A DNA stretch of 64,000 nucleotides from Bactrocera neohumeralis (GCF_024586455.1 NC_065920.1:15958144-16022143), one strand, 5' to 3'; shown: positions 49,508 through 60,210, counted from the first letter of the stretch. Made by a program: numbers and translations. The notes: generated from the sequence alone by a model not told the origin.

Positions 49508-50732
49508 TGTATGCTGCACTCAACGGTCACTGAAAATCGCCGCCAGCGAAACGCACAGTTATTTTTCGGTTACGCTGCTGGCATTTACTGTTTTACGTCA
49601 AAATGTTGCAACTATGTGCTAGCCGGGCTAATATGCTCATCTCTTTTCCGGTTGTGTTATTTATTTTTATTTTTGCAGATGCCACGCCAGCAACTGCTGA
49701 TTTGCATTTTAGCTTGCCTTTAACTATAAAACTGTTGCTTTGTTACGAAACTGCCGTTTTATTATTATTATTTTTTTTGTGTGTGTGTGATTATTATTAT
49801 TATTATTTTTGGCCCGCAATTGTGGCACAAGCTTGCTGCAGCATCTCTCGCCAAACGCATACGCATTTTTGCTGCCACAAAGGCGACTGCGCGCTGCCGC
49901 CACTTCAACCACATATGCGATGCGTCGCAGATACGCAAAGTGGCAGTGGCAGTGGCAGCAGCAGTAACTGCCATTTACTGTTGATTTGTGGCGCGGCCAG
50001 TCTAAACAGCTGGCTGGAACCCGCGCGCATGCGGCTGATTGGATGTGCCGTCGACCCGAGAGTCACTGCCAAACGCCGCTTTAGCGCACTTTTATTTAAT
50101 GCGCTATCGAGCAAAATGCCTGCATGTGACTGCCGGCAGTGGCTACGACCGCTTATCGCCGTCAAACCGCATTCGTGCAACATTTTATACGCATTGCGTG
50201 CCGATTTGCAAGTTTTTATTTTTTAATTTCGCATTTTTTGTTTATTTTTTCTTGCTCCTTTGCTTTGGTTTTTGTGAAATTTAATGGCCCATACTTAAAT
50301 TCGCGCCACGAAATGTGTCTTAAATTTATTTGCCCACTTGCATGCGCTGCCCGGCCGCACGGCGCGCAATCAATGTCATTATTATAATCTCAATGTCAAT
50401 TTTTGCCAATCTGCGCGCATTCACAACAACAAGGCGGCTAATAAAAATAAATCACTGCAACAGCTAAATGCTACTGTGCGGCAAACGTTCAACGCGTTTT
50501 GCATGCCTGCCACATACGTATATACCGACGAGGAGTATGTGCCGCTAAATAAGCAAGACTCAGCGCGCGCCTAACAACAACGCTGCTCTCAACCGCGCCC
50601 GTGTCTGCCGCACGTACGCTGGATTGCCGCATGCTCTTTGCTGCTCTTTATGATTTGGCAGACATTCAAAATGGCTTTGGCCGGCCATAAAAAGTGCGCT
50701 TGACCATTTGCTCCTGTGGTTTTGGTTGCCAG

Positions 50733-50812
50733 TAGTAAGTAGTTGCAAGTAGAGACCAGCAAGTAGCAACCAATAACCAGCAACTATCAACTAGCAAGTA
50801 GCGAGTAGCGTA
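50733..50812 (+). repeat. AGCAAGTAG-type degenerate tandem repeat
   Basis: Short units such as AGCAAGTAG, AACCAGCAACTA and GCGAGTAGCG follow one another over about 80 bases. Confidence 0.7.
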
Positions 50813-51231
50813 CGTCGTCGCGCTCGCCGTCGTCGTTGCCTTCAGTCACCACTGTGCTGACCCAATTCTCAGCCGCTGCGCCAGACTGTAATTTCTTCTA
50901 CGAGTTTATTGAATTCTTACGCGCATGTGCACATGCCGGCGTACGTGGCAGCCTACTTGCCACCAGTATTCAGCTGCAACACATGGTGGCACACACACAC
51001 ACACACACACTCGGAAACATAACTTGGAATTAGCGAAAATTACAAAGTGCACATTTGCTTCGCTGCTACCGGCTGCTTTGGCTGCTGTTACTGCTGCTTG
51101 CTGATTTAGCTACTGTGCCGCAACAGCAACAACGCATGAAATACAGCGCAGTTAGGCGATACTTTTACAGCACGCATACGCGCAGGCGAACATACTTTAC
51201 AAGCTACGTTGTTTGCAGCGATAACAAGAAA

Positions 51232-51916
51232 ATATATATAATACCCTTTACAAATACAAAATATTCTTTACAGGAACGGCATTTTGAGCGGTTAGTTTGT
51301 ATGGCAGCTATATGCTCCAGTGGTTTGATCTGAACCATTTCTTGGGAGATTATGTTGTTGCCTTAGACAATAATACAAGCCAAATTTCGTGAAGATATCT
51401 CGTCGAATAAAAAAGTTTTCCATACAAGAACATGTTTTTAATGGATGAGTTTATATGACAGCTATATGCTATAGTAGTCCGATCTGAAAAATTTCTTCGA
51501 TGCTTACATTATTGTCTTAGGGAATAATGCATGCCAAATTTCGCGAAGATATCTCGTCAAATAAAAGAGTTTTTCATACAAACAGTTCATTCCGATTGAT
51601 CAGTTTGTATGGCAGCTGTATGCTATAATGGTTAGACCTAAACCATTTCTTCGGATATTGCATTGTTGCCTTAGATAATAATACAAGCAAAGTTTCGTGA
51701 CGATATCTTCTGAAATACAAAAGTTTGCCGTATAACGATCGATCAGTTCCTTTGACAGCTATATGCTAGCGTGGTCCGATATCGGGAGCAACTTCTGATG
51801 GAGAAAATTACGTGCACAATTGCAAGGCAATAACTCAAAACCTGAGTGACTACCTCGCTTATATACAGAAAAACGAACAAGTTTAAATCAACCATGCTCC
51901 TCACGGTGATCATGTA
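51232..51916 (+). repeat. Family 1 repeat, four units
   Basis: It opens with ATAATACCCTTTACAAATAC (51236-51255). Unit markers start at 51299, 51453, 51606 and about 51750. The tail is recognisable (AGCAACTTCTGATGGAG, then a decayed CTCCTCACGGTGATCATGTA), and at that TA it is interrupted by the mariner miniature at 51917. The terminal palindrome was not found beyond it. Confidence 0.83.
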
Positions 51917-52000
51917 CTACTGTGGGCAAGAAATAGTAAGACTTTTTAATTTAAATTTGAAAATTATGAACAAAATCTTGCTATTTTTTACCCATAGTAG
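51917..52000. mobile_element. 84-bp mariner-derived miniature (MITE)
   Basis: The ends CTACTGTGGGCAAGAAATAG (left) and, on the reverse strand, CTACTATGGGTAAAAAATAG match at 24 of 29 positions. TA precedes the left end. The right flank reads TC, probably a mutated TA. The reverse-strand interior (GATTTTGTTCATAATTTTCA) matches the end of the mariner at 5291 (GATTTTCTTCATAATTTTAA). Confidence 0.8.
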
Positions 52001-52019
52001 TCTATGTTTTACTTGAAGC

Positions 52020-52650
52020 CATGCTGGATCTCACGCCGCATCACCTAATAATCACTCAGGTTGCCAAACACACACTGCTCCAAATGACAGCAACAGGGTT
52101 TGGCAGAGGCAAGGTAATCTCTTCCCAGCAAATGAAGGACCTAAGTGCCGAAATACCACTAGCTTTCCTGCAAAGGGACAGCATTACCAAACGTGTAAAC
52201 ATCACCAGGAAGTTCAATGTTACCCTCAACAGTAAAGCTGAAAGGAACGATCCCAATCTCGAAGTACTGCTTAGGGATAGTACAATCGAGTTGTACACCG
52301 ACGGCCCGAAAACGTCGAAGGGAATTGGCGCTGGAATCGCACACCAAACTTTCCATACCTAGGTAGTTTTTTGAGCATATTCCAAACAGAGGTTTAGAGA
52401 AGCACTTATATAACATGAGCCTAGCTTTTCTTGTGCGAATTGCTGATTCTGCGACTTGGAGTCTGAAACTCCAAAATACCTGCTAATTGACTGCACAGAA
52501 GGTGTAGGATAAAGGCCCTTGAAACCATGTTTTCAAATAGGGATCACATCGCCTCAAAAGCGCCTAGCAGTATATTGGAATTTATCAATTTGCTGGAGCT
52601 AGGTGAGTGGTTGTGACTTAGGAGAGGGCACAATAAACCGTAGGTCGCAG
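52020..52650 (+). mobile_element. Non-LTR retrotransposon fragment: linker, RNase H and C-terminus
   Basis: The 113-codon ORF 52021-52362 starts MLDLTPHHLIITQVAKHTLL, continues FGRGKVISSQQMKDLSAEIP, and reaches the RNase H motif ELYTDGPKTSKGIGAGIA (Asp codon 52300-52302; the usual form is YTDGSKT). After 52360 the RNase H core is deleted or frameshifted. The C-terminus follows as LETMFSNRDHIASKAPSSIL then EFINLLELGEWL (about 52529-52613). It is the same family as 3860-4790 and 45000-45560, and the first part of this region is the best preserved coding stretch of that family in the window. Confidence 0.82.
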
Positions 52651-53529
52651 TACAATTCTCTTTACCATATCTATACATTTCATAAGATCTCCGACTTCTC
52701 CTTCGCGGTGAAAAACTTAATAAACACTATGCAGGGTATATAAAGCGCGCTAAGAAGCGGCAACACACAAGCATAAGTAAGCATAAGTGTCTATATGTAC
52801 ATATATAGCGGTTTTTGTGTGTTGACTTCATACGCAAATCAAATTACACTTTACTCAAATAATGTTATTCGCTTCCTTCTGCTATTATTCCGTTTTAATT
52901 TCAAAACTGTTGTTGCTTGCTACTTTATTGCGATACAATCGTAAATATCACTGTTTATTGTGTGCGTGTGTGTGCATACATATATGTATGTATGTGTGTG
53001 TCTCTGCATCTGTTTTGATATATCATTAAGTCGTTGAGTTTTCGCACAGTGGCACTTTTTATGCCACATTCCACACGTTGGTGCTGATTTGCAGTGTGCG
53101 GCATTTGAAGAGCAGCCATTAAATAGGAAAGTTAACTCAATTTATAATAGAAATCCGCGCTGTTAACAAACGCATTTTATTAGAAAGCAATAAATAAATG
53201 ATTTATTAAAATTGCAACAATAAGAAACTAATAAAATTACCGTTAACTATTATTTCTACACTTTATAACTTTTTTATTAGTGATATTTTACGTTCCGGCA
53301 ATTTGGATATAAACAATTCAGCACGCTTTGGAAGTTTAATTGACAAAAATAAAAAAATAATGATAAAATAATGGAAACCATTGCATACGACCCTCATGTA
53401 AGCGCTTTTCGATTTCTCAGGAGCTAAAAATTGCATAAAAAAAAGTTTGGAATTATTTTTTAAATATGATTTAATACAAAAAGAAGCTTGTTGTAGGGTT
53501 GTTATACGAGTTAATGCAAAAAACCTCAT
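52651..53529. other. Spacer, no gene seen
   Basis: A short GC-richer island with TGTGTG runs at 52961-53001, then AT-rich DNA. The minus ORF 53263-53529 has no recognisable domain. Confidence 0.4.
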
Positions 53530-54070
53530 ATACCGAATTTTCTTCTACGAATCGCTGCTGAATTGCGACAAAATCGAGCTGGCGCAAACGTTTATCAAGT
53601 CAAGTTTGACGGTCAGGTAAGTTGTGGCAAGTTTGGCAGGTGACCTGCACTGCAACAGCCAAACCATTCATTCGAATCTGTATCTGTCAACAATTAGATA
53701 GTCTGAAGAAAGCCCAAAAACGAGCAGTTTTGAGCAGTAGGAGAGGAATTGTGTTCCATCAGGATATTGGTAGGCCGCACACAACATCAACAGTGACTCG
53801 CCAGAAACGCAAGTAACGTGGTTGGGAGGTTCTTATGCGTCCATCTTATAGCACGGATCTCGCACCAAGCGATTACTACCTGTATACTGTATAAGAGAAA
53901 TGATTTGCTGGTGAAATTTTGTCTCAAAAGGAAGTTATGAAAATCGCCTGTCTCAGTTTTTTGCAGCAGTGACGAGGTTTCTATAAGAGTGCCATTATGC
54001 AAACACCTTCAAAACGACAACAAGTTATTAAAGAAAAATACCCATATTTTATTAAATCATTTTAGCTATT
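53530..54070 (+). mobile_element. Mariner transposase, C-terminal half
   Basis: The ORF 53622-53816 contains QQLDSLKKAQKRAVLSSRRG followed by IVFHQDIGRPHTT, with the second catalytic Asp at 53763-53765. After a stop it continues RGWEVLMRPSYSTDLAPSDY, with the third catalytic Asp at 53871-53873. That gives 35 residues between the two, one more than the 34 typical of mariner, because of an extra Thr. The C-terminus reads YENRLSQFFA. The N-terminal DNA-binding region and first catalytic block are not recognisable. Confidence 0.83.
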
Positions 54071-54099
54071 AATATGATAGCAATTTAATGTAAAAAAAA

Positions 54100-54725
54100 C
54101 TTATTTTTAGTACAACACTGTCACAAAACAGTCGCCTTCAAAGTAACTCCCACCAGATGTAATACACTTATGCCAACGATTTTTCCAGTGCTCTGAAACG
54201 CTTTTCATAATCACTTTTTGGGATGACCTTCAGCTTTTTCAGCGAATTTTGTTTTATCTCTTCGATGGTTGGGGGAAAAAATCACACTGAGCCAAATCTG
54301 GTGAATACGATGGTTATTCGATGGAATTCATTGAGTTTTTGGCTCTAAAGTCGTTCACAAGCGTACCCTTTTTGAAAGAAAAAAATACCTGGACGAGTCA
54401 AAATCATTCGAACGGACTAGCGAGAGAAGTCCAGCTCTCTTTCCAACTCTCTTTCACTAGCCTGACGATTTTCATGCACCATATCCATCAACTTTTTAAT
54501 ATTTTCATCAGTTGATGAGCTCGAAGGTCATTCAGAACGAGGCATGTCTTCTACGATCTCTCGACCGTCTTTGAAGGCTTCGCACCACCCGTAGGCTTAT
54601 GGTTTTGATAGAACTGAATCACTGTAAGCCTTTTCCAACGTTCCGCTCACAAAATTTGGTTAGAAATACAAAATTTGGGACAAATTCTTTGCTTGACATT
54701 TTTATCCATTGTAAAAATCGCAAGG
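54100..54725 (-). mobile_element. Mariner, internally deleted, minus strand
   Basis: Read from 54725 down, the N-terminus MDKNVKQRICPKFCISNQIL is followed by a decayed helix-turn-helix region. The reading then passes abruptly (about 54350) to NSMNSIE and YSPDLAQCDFF, which contains the third catalytic Asp. It ends TIEEIKQNSLKKLKVIPKSD, YEKRF and a decayed C-terminus. The first and second catalytic blocks are deleted. A plus ORF at 54321-54515 is a shadow. Confidence 0.82.
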
Positions 54726-54899
54726 CACTACTGAGCTGTTAGTGCTCATATTTGGCATATTAATTAAGGTCTTAGCCTCTTATCAAAATATATTTTCTTA
54801 AAAAATCATTTACCCGGGGAATTTAAAATAAAATTTCCGGGTGTTTTTTCATCACAATATATTTTCGAAAACCAAATACTTTTCATGACTATTTTTTGA

Positions 54900-55230
54900 A
54901 CTACCTTACTTTAACATTCAGTTCAGGAACAGAGTTTTAACAATAGTGTAACGATGACCCAGCCCCCATATTCGCCAGATATGGCTCCGGGTTACTTTTT
55001 CTTATTTCCAAAAGTATTCACTTATTTTTTGAAATAAGAAAAAGTGTAAAGAGTCGTCGTTCTACAAGGCAGGTGAAAATCGCTGAAAGAGCTACCGACT
55101 ATCCCAAAAGGCGAGTTTGAGCAGTGTTTCAACGATTGGAAGAAGCGTGGGGGACTATTTTGAAGGCGACTACATAAGTATAGGCAAATGAATAAATTTT
55201 TCTTCAAAAAATTAAAACCCCGTTATTTTT
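54900..55230 (+). mobile_element. Mariner C-terminal fragment, plus strand
   Basis: The reading gives TQPPYSPDMAPGYFFLFPKV, where the expected third catalytic Asp is replaced by Tyr. It then runs SLKELPTIPKGEFEQCFNDW and KKRGG, ending near 55165. It is related to the copy at 54100-54725 but in the opposite orientation. Everything before the third catalytic block is missing. A hairpin-like ACCCGGGGAATTT/AAATTTCCGGGT pair lies just upstream at about 54812-54840. Confidence 0.75.
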
Positions 55231-57484
55231 TGAACATAACACGTATTAAATCACATGCGTTTTTGAAGGGAAAACTTCATAAACTAATATAAATCACAAT
55301 TTACATTAACACAACAATATTTTCAAACAACTGGTAAGCTCTGATGCAAAAATACGAAAATGAAATCGAACTGGCAGTTTTCAGAATTTGGTTAGCATGT
55401 GATAAAAAGGACAATTTTTTTGCTTTTTAAGATTATTTCGAACCCTTTGGCAGACCAATAGTTAATATTATCTTAAAATGTGCCAAAAGAAAAAAATATA
55501 AATATATCTGTGGTAGTATCAGCCTTAGTGTAATAGTACATATGGTAAGCCTTTTCACGTGCAAAATTCCTTGACATCCAAATGTCTAAATTTTTTGTAA
55601 TTTAAAAAATGTTCTGTGACATCTTATCACCCATCAGAAATTAAATAAAAACTTAATTTTTTTCCTCTAACGCTTTCCACTTCTAAAATAACCAACAAAC
55701 TATTTAAAGCTTCAATAATAAAAGTCAAATGGATATTCATCAATTGATTTAGTAATTTCTATTTCTCACTCTCATCATTAAATACTTATTTTCATATAGA
55801 GTTAGTGCCGTCAGCCTGGTTACAGGCAGTGACTTCGTATGCGCCACAAATGCAAAGCACTTCAAAAGACTTAAGCAGCAAACCCAATGAAGGCGGAATA
55901 TTATGAATGATAATGGATATTATGAATGAAAAATGCGTGAACAAAGGAAAGTTGCCGACCACAATATCCGCAGCTCAAGGCATATTTGTAAACATATATA
56001 TAAACATATATGATAATGTATGAATATGTGAGCGCTGCATTTGTGGCATGCTTGCAACGGCTGCCGCTTTTTATTTTCTCTTTATTATATTAATAACTTT
56101 TTGTGATATATGAAAATTACAAACTTTCCGCATTTGAATTTAAATGAGGCAACTCGAAAGCATGAATGAAGTACAGAAAACAAAAATAACAAAAAAATGT
56201 TGCCGATTGACGGCGATTGCCTTTGTTGCGAGTCATCACTGCGGCGGTTTGCATGAATGACCGTTTGACTAGTTGACAAGTTGCCATTCAAAAGCGTGAA
56301 TTTGCGCTGTACAACAACAACAAAGCGGCGCAGCGCATTCCTGAGTTTAACTAATTGCTCCAACTCACACACACACACAAATGTACACAAAAACACACGC
56401 TTGCGTTTGCAGGCAACAGCTTTTAGCGCTTCAAACAGGAATTTGTCAGCTATTGACAGCGACATTGTGCATTCGATGCGCTCGCTAGTGCAATTTACCG
56501 CTATATGTATATATACATATATTTTTTCAATATTTTTTGTATTTTGGTTTTTGCTGTTTTTGCGAAGTTCGTCTAGTTTCTTGAGCGGCAAATCGTTTGC
56601 GCCTTCATTTGCTCGCCGACGTTAGATCGCCGCATACCGTTACTCAAATATTTAGCGACACTTTTGCCATTTTGCTTTATTTATATCCGAGTTACGCGCG
56701 ATTAAGTCGAGTTCGCTGTCAATCAAGTGGACAGCTGGAGCGACGCATTGCCGCAGCGTGCCTTTGCGCCTTAAACTCAATAACAGCACCGTTATATTTG
56801 TTGCTTTTGGGTTGCCCTGACCACATCATTAAAGTCCATCGTCACTACGCCGCTTGTGTGTGGTGTCAATTAATTATTATCCTGCCATCAATCACGGAAG
56901 TCTGGCGGCGGCTAGAGTGGCTGCGGCGACGACTGCGTACTCGCGCATGCGCCACTTGCAAGCCAGTGAGTTTGTCGCAGCGTGAGTTTGTCGCTAAGCG
57001 CGAGTTAAGTAAGCAATCAGCTGCACATTATGTGCTGGAAATACGCATGCGCAAGTGTCAAGCTGGTGAAACACACTCTTACATACATATACACATATAT
57101 ATATATTTGTAAAATCTGTATATTTTATTACACAATATATATATATATATATATATACCATAATACATAAGTGCCGATTTGCATAAGTTGTGAAATGCCC
57201 GCTGTTTTGCGCTATCAGCTAACAGCACAAATAGCAAAAACAACAGCACCAGTCGGCAAACGCGGCACTTTAACTAACACCCAGACACATGTTGCGGCAA
57301 TTTTGTAAGTTTTATAAATATCAGCGATTAATTTGGCTTAAATTTGGTTGTTTCTGCCGCCACGGCGGTTGTGCTATGTTGCGTCTTATCTTGTTTGTAA
57401 AGGAAATAACTCGGCTAGCCGGTTTGCTTATCAACGGGCAATAGATCACTGTGGCGAGGAAAGCTGTGTTTTCAACACATCCAC

Positions 57485-57521
<37 letters not shown>

Positions 57522-58245
57522 GCATACATAAATTCATGTCTTCATGTCGTCTGTGTGCAATTTTGCGGCAAATAAGGTGCTCTTGGGTGCGATAAGTGTT
57601 ATTAGCAAATTAGTCTTCGCTGTGGCTGGAAGAAGGTGGCAATTTCATAAGCGTATGCAGATTTTCCTCTCCTCATTGCGGCGCCTTTGTTGGGAAAGTC
57701 AATGAGGGTGCGGCGTTAATTTAGCTTTGTAACTTTTGTTAGTTTAGCAGGCAATTGAGGCGACCATGCAGAGCTTAGTAAAATTATACACAAATAATGC
57801 CACAACGGTGAAAGTCACTAGGGTGAGTAGGATATATATGTTTTTTTGCAAAATAACAATTTTTGTTGTTAACTTTCAACAAATTAGTTTTAAAAATTTT
57901 AGATTGCTGTAGGGTGTTACACAATCTGTGGTAATGAAAGCGCCTTGAAGTAAGAAACTTAAGTTTGAAACCTTTCTCAAAATATTTTTTCGTCCTCTAA
58001 GCCAAAGACAGACTTATAGCATATAATACTATATTACTATGAAAACCATATGAATATCAAACGAATTTTGAATTTTTGTTCCAAAGCAAAAAGAGTCCAG
58101 TGCTACAAAGCGTGCCAAACTCTTATTTTATTTGCAATCTAGCTGAAGAAAATCAGCAAATTTTAAAAATATAAGAATTGTAATTGGATTGATTGTGCGC
58201 CATCGAGATTAATCAAGGCATTCTTTAATAACATAATTTGCTAAA
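55231..58245. other. Spacer and single-copy-looking island, no gene supported
   Basis: 55231-55790 is AT-rich. 55800-57800 is GC-richer and holds the largest overlapping ORF pair of the region (56085-56591 minus, 56281-56625 plus) and a 171-codon plus ORF (56597-57112). None shows a domain I recognise, and Cys-Val and Thr-His runs in them come from CA/TG repeats. TA runs lie at 57136-57158. 57800-58245 is AT-rich. Confidence 0.45.
57486..57518. repeat. (CA)n microsatellite
   Basis: About sixteen perfect CA dinucleotides. Confidence 0.95.
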
Positions 58246-58249
58246 AATA

Positions 58250-58888
58250 TTATTTTAACTACTTAAAATCATTTCGGATATTTTTTTAAGCGTTTAACAT
58301 TCATACTGTTGTCCAGTGGATTTATTGCCAGTAAGTTTTCATGATCAAAAAGTCTATTTAGGTATCTTCGACAGGCTTTGCGGATTTCGTCTTCAAAAAG
58401 AAGTATATTTAAATCTTTCTAGATTTCGAAGTTGCCTACAAACCAAGTAGTACTTACAATGCTTCTTAAAGTCTTATATTAATATCTTTGGATGATTTCA
58501 ATATTGGATGTGCTCGTCCATAACTTCATTGTATACGTCCATACTGGTTTAAGAATTGACTTGCAGAGTCGAACTTAATTTTCTAGACTAAGTTGTGAAC
58601 GCGGGTCTAAAAGCAAGTACTTTTTTTGTTTTAAATTTGAGCAGCTTTAATTTCTGTTTTATGTGCGTCTTCTAAGTGAGTGTTCTGTCCAAATAAAGAC
58701 CCAGATATTTGACAGTTTCACTTTCAGGTATTGTAGAGCCATTTAATGATACGGAGGGATATTTTTCGATTCTTAATGAAAACGTTATTTGAACGGACTT
58801 GTGTATTTATTTCTTCCAATTCTTTAAAAAAAATATTGTATATAACACGGGCCCACGACACTTCCTTGCATCAAGCGAATACAACTCA
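58250..58888 (-). mobile_element. Jockey-like retrotransposon RT, 3' part
   Basis: Read on the minus strand it begins with motif B, QGSVVGP then (after a one-base loss) VLYTIFF (58875-58835). It continues with ISLRINGSTIPESETVKYLG and LYLDRTL (the region after the YADD box, which itself is deleted). A decayed KPVWTY and then DEIRKACRRYLNRLFDHENL and AINPLDNS (58405-58320) follow, ending RLKKYPK. This is the C-terminal arrangement of Jockey-clade ORF2. The upstream part of the same copy lies at 60070-60210, beyond the inserted family 2 element. Confidence 0.82.
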
Positions 58889-60069
58889 AACAAGTAAGGA
58901 AGGGCTAAGTTCGGGTGTCACCGAACATTTTATACTCTCGCATGATAAAGTGATAATCGAGATTTCATTATACGTCATTTACATATTTTTCAAATACCGT
59001 ATTTTTGTAAAGTTTTATGCCGCTATCATCATTGGTTCCTAAAGTACATATATACTCGTATTATACAGAAAAGGCATCAGATGGAATTCAAAATAGCGTT
59101 ATATTGGAAGAGGGCGTGGTTGTGAACCGATTTCACCAATATTTCGTACATGTTATCAGGGTGTTAAGAAAATATTATATACCGAATTTCATGGAAATCG
59201 GTCTAGTAGTTCCTGAGATATGGGTTTTGGTCCATACGTGGGCGACGCCACGCCCATTTTCAATTAAAAAAAAAAAACCTGGGTGTTTCCTTCTGCCATT
59301 TCTTCCGTAAAATTTAGTGTTTCTGACGTTTTTTGTTAGTCGGTTAACGCACTTTTAGTGATTTTCAACATAACCTTTGTATGGGAGGTGGGCGTGGTTA
59401 CTATCCGATTTCTTCCATTCTTGAACTGTATATGGAAATGCCTGAAGAAAACGACTCTGTAGAGTTTGGTAGACATAGCTGTAGTAGTTTCCGAGATATG
59501 TACAAAAAACTTTGTAGGGGGCGGGGCCACGCCCACTTTTCCAAAAAATTGCTTCCAAATATGCCCCTCCCTAATGCGATCCTCTGTGCAAAATACTTTA
59601 ATATCTTTATTTATGGCTTAGTTATGACACTTTATAGGTTTTCGGTTTCCGCCATTTTGTGGGCGTGGCAGTATTTGATCTTCGAAACCTTGTGGAGCCA
59701 AGTACGTGTACCAAGTTTCATCATGATATCTCAATTTTTACTCAAGTTACAGCTTGCACGGACGGAAAAAACGGACATACGGACGGACAGACGGACGGAC
59801 AGACGGACGGACAGACGGACGGACAGACGGACGGACAGACGGACGGACAGACGGACGGACAGACGGACGGACAGACGGACGGACAGACGGACGGACAGAC
59901 GGACGGACGGACAGACAGACATCCGGATTTCGACTCTACTCGTCACCCTGATCACTTTGGTATATATAACCCTATATCTGACTCTTTTAGTTTTAGGACT
60001 TACAAACAACCGTTATGTGAACAAAACTATAATACTCTCTTTGGCAACTTTGTTGCGAGAGTATAAAAA
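58889..60069 (+). mobile_element. Family 2 element, copy 2 (about 1.18 kb), inserted in a retrotransposon
   Basis: The copy starts near 58889 with AAGTAAGGAAGGGCTAAG, followed by the palindrome GTTCGGGTGTCACCGAAC (58909-58926). Perfect 15-bp inverted repeats TTTTATACTCTCGCA (58928-58942) and TGCGAGAGTATAAAA (60054-60068) mark its ends. The interior has at least five GGGCGTGG/CCACGCCC motifs (59111, 59248, 59388, 59527, 59659). Near the right end is the 12-bp tandem tract (59779-59910), then CTCGTCACCCTGATCACTTT and the tail. The 236-codon plus ORF 59381-60091 is open largely because of the 12-bp tract; I do not regard it as a gene. Confidence 0.88.
59779..59910 (+). repeat. 12-bp tandem array ACGGACGGACAG
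   Basis: Ten perfect units (59779-59898) are followed by a variant unit and the tail GACAGACAGACATCC. Because 12 is a multiple of three, all frames stay open through it, giving Arg-Thr-Asp-type tetrapeptide repeats. Confidence 0.97.
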
Positions 60070-60210
60070 TGAACCTTTTTCATGGATATAGAATGTATGT
60101 ACTTCATAAGTAAATAGTAAAGCACTGGTAGCCATTTTTTTATTTTATAAAGTAACCCTGGATACCATACTTTATCGAGTGATTGTTTAGCATGTATAAT
60201 TAGCACATAG
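60070..60210 (-). mobile_element. Jockey-like retrotransposon RT, upstream part
   Basis: The minus strand gives an uninterrupted reading IIHAKQSLDKVWYPGLLYKI followed by KKWLPVLYYLLMKYIHS (about 60195-60080). This is the RT region around motif A (usually AFDKVWH-GLLYKI) and the stretch before motif B. Motif B itself lies across the family 2 insertion at 58875. Upstream of 60210 no RT sequence is recognisable. Confidence 0.72.

Larger units (their letters stand above)
48311..51230. other. Single-copy-looking island, no gene supported
   Basis: The 207-codon plus ORF 49603-50226 is the longest open frame here, but it is overlapped by minus ORFs (49724-50183) and is largely Leu/Cys/Tyr-rich from TTATTATT and GCAGTGGCAG runs, so I do not call it. 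Two minisatellites and a possible mariner end within it are listed separately. A CA run lies at 50990-51010. Confidence 0.45.

Noticed and set aside
49603..50226. 207-codon plus ORF with a hydrophobic start
   Set aside because: The hydrophobic and Tyr-rich parts come from TTATTATT and TGTGTG runs, and minus ORFs overlap it.
56085..56591. 168-codon minus ORF
   Set aside because: Includes Cys/Val runs from TG repeats and overlaps a plus ORF of 114 codons; no known domain.
59381..60091. 236-codon plus ORF, the longest in the window
   Set aside because: It lies inside family 2 and is held open by the 12-bp array, which leaves all frames open. Copy 1 does not keep the frame.
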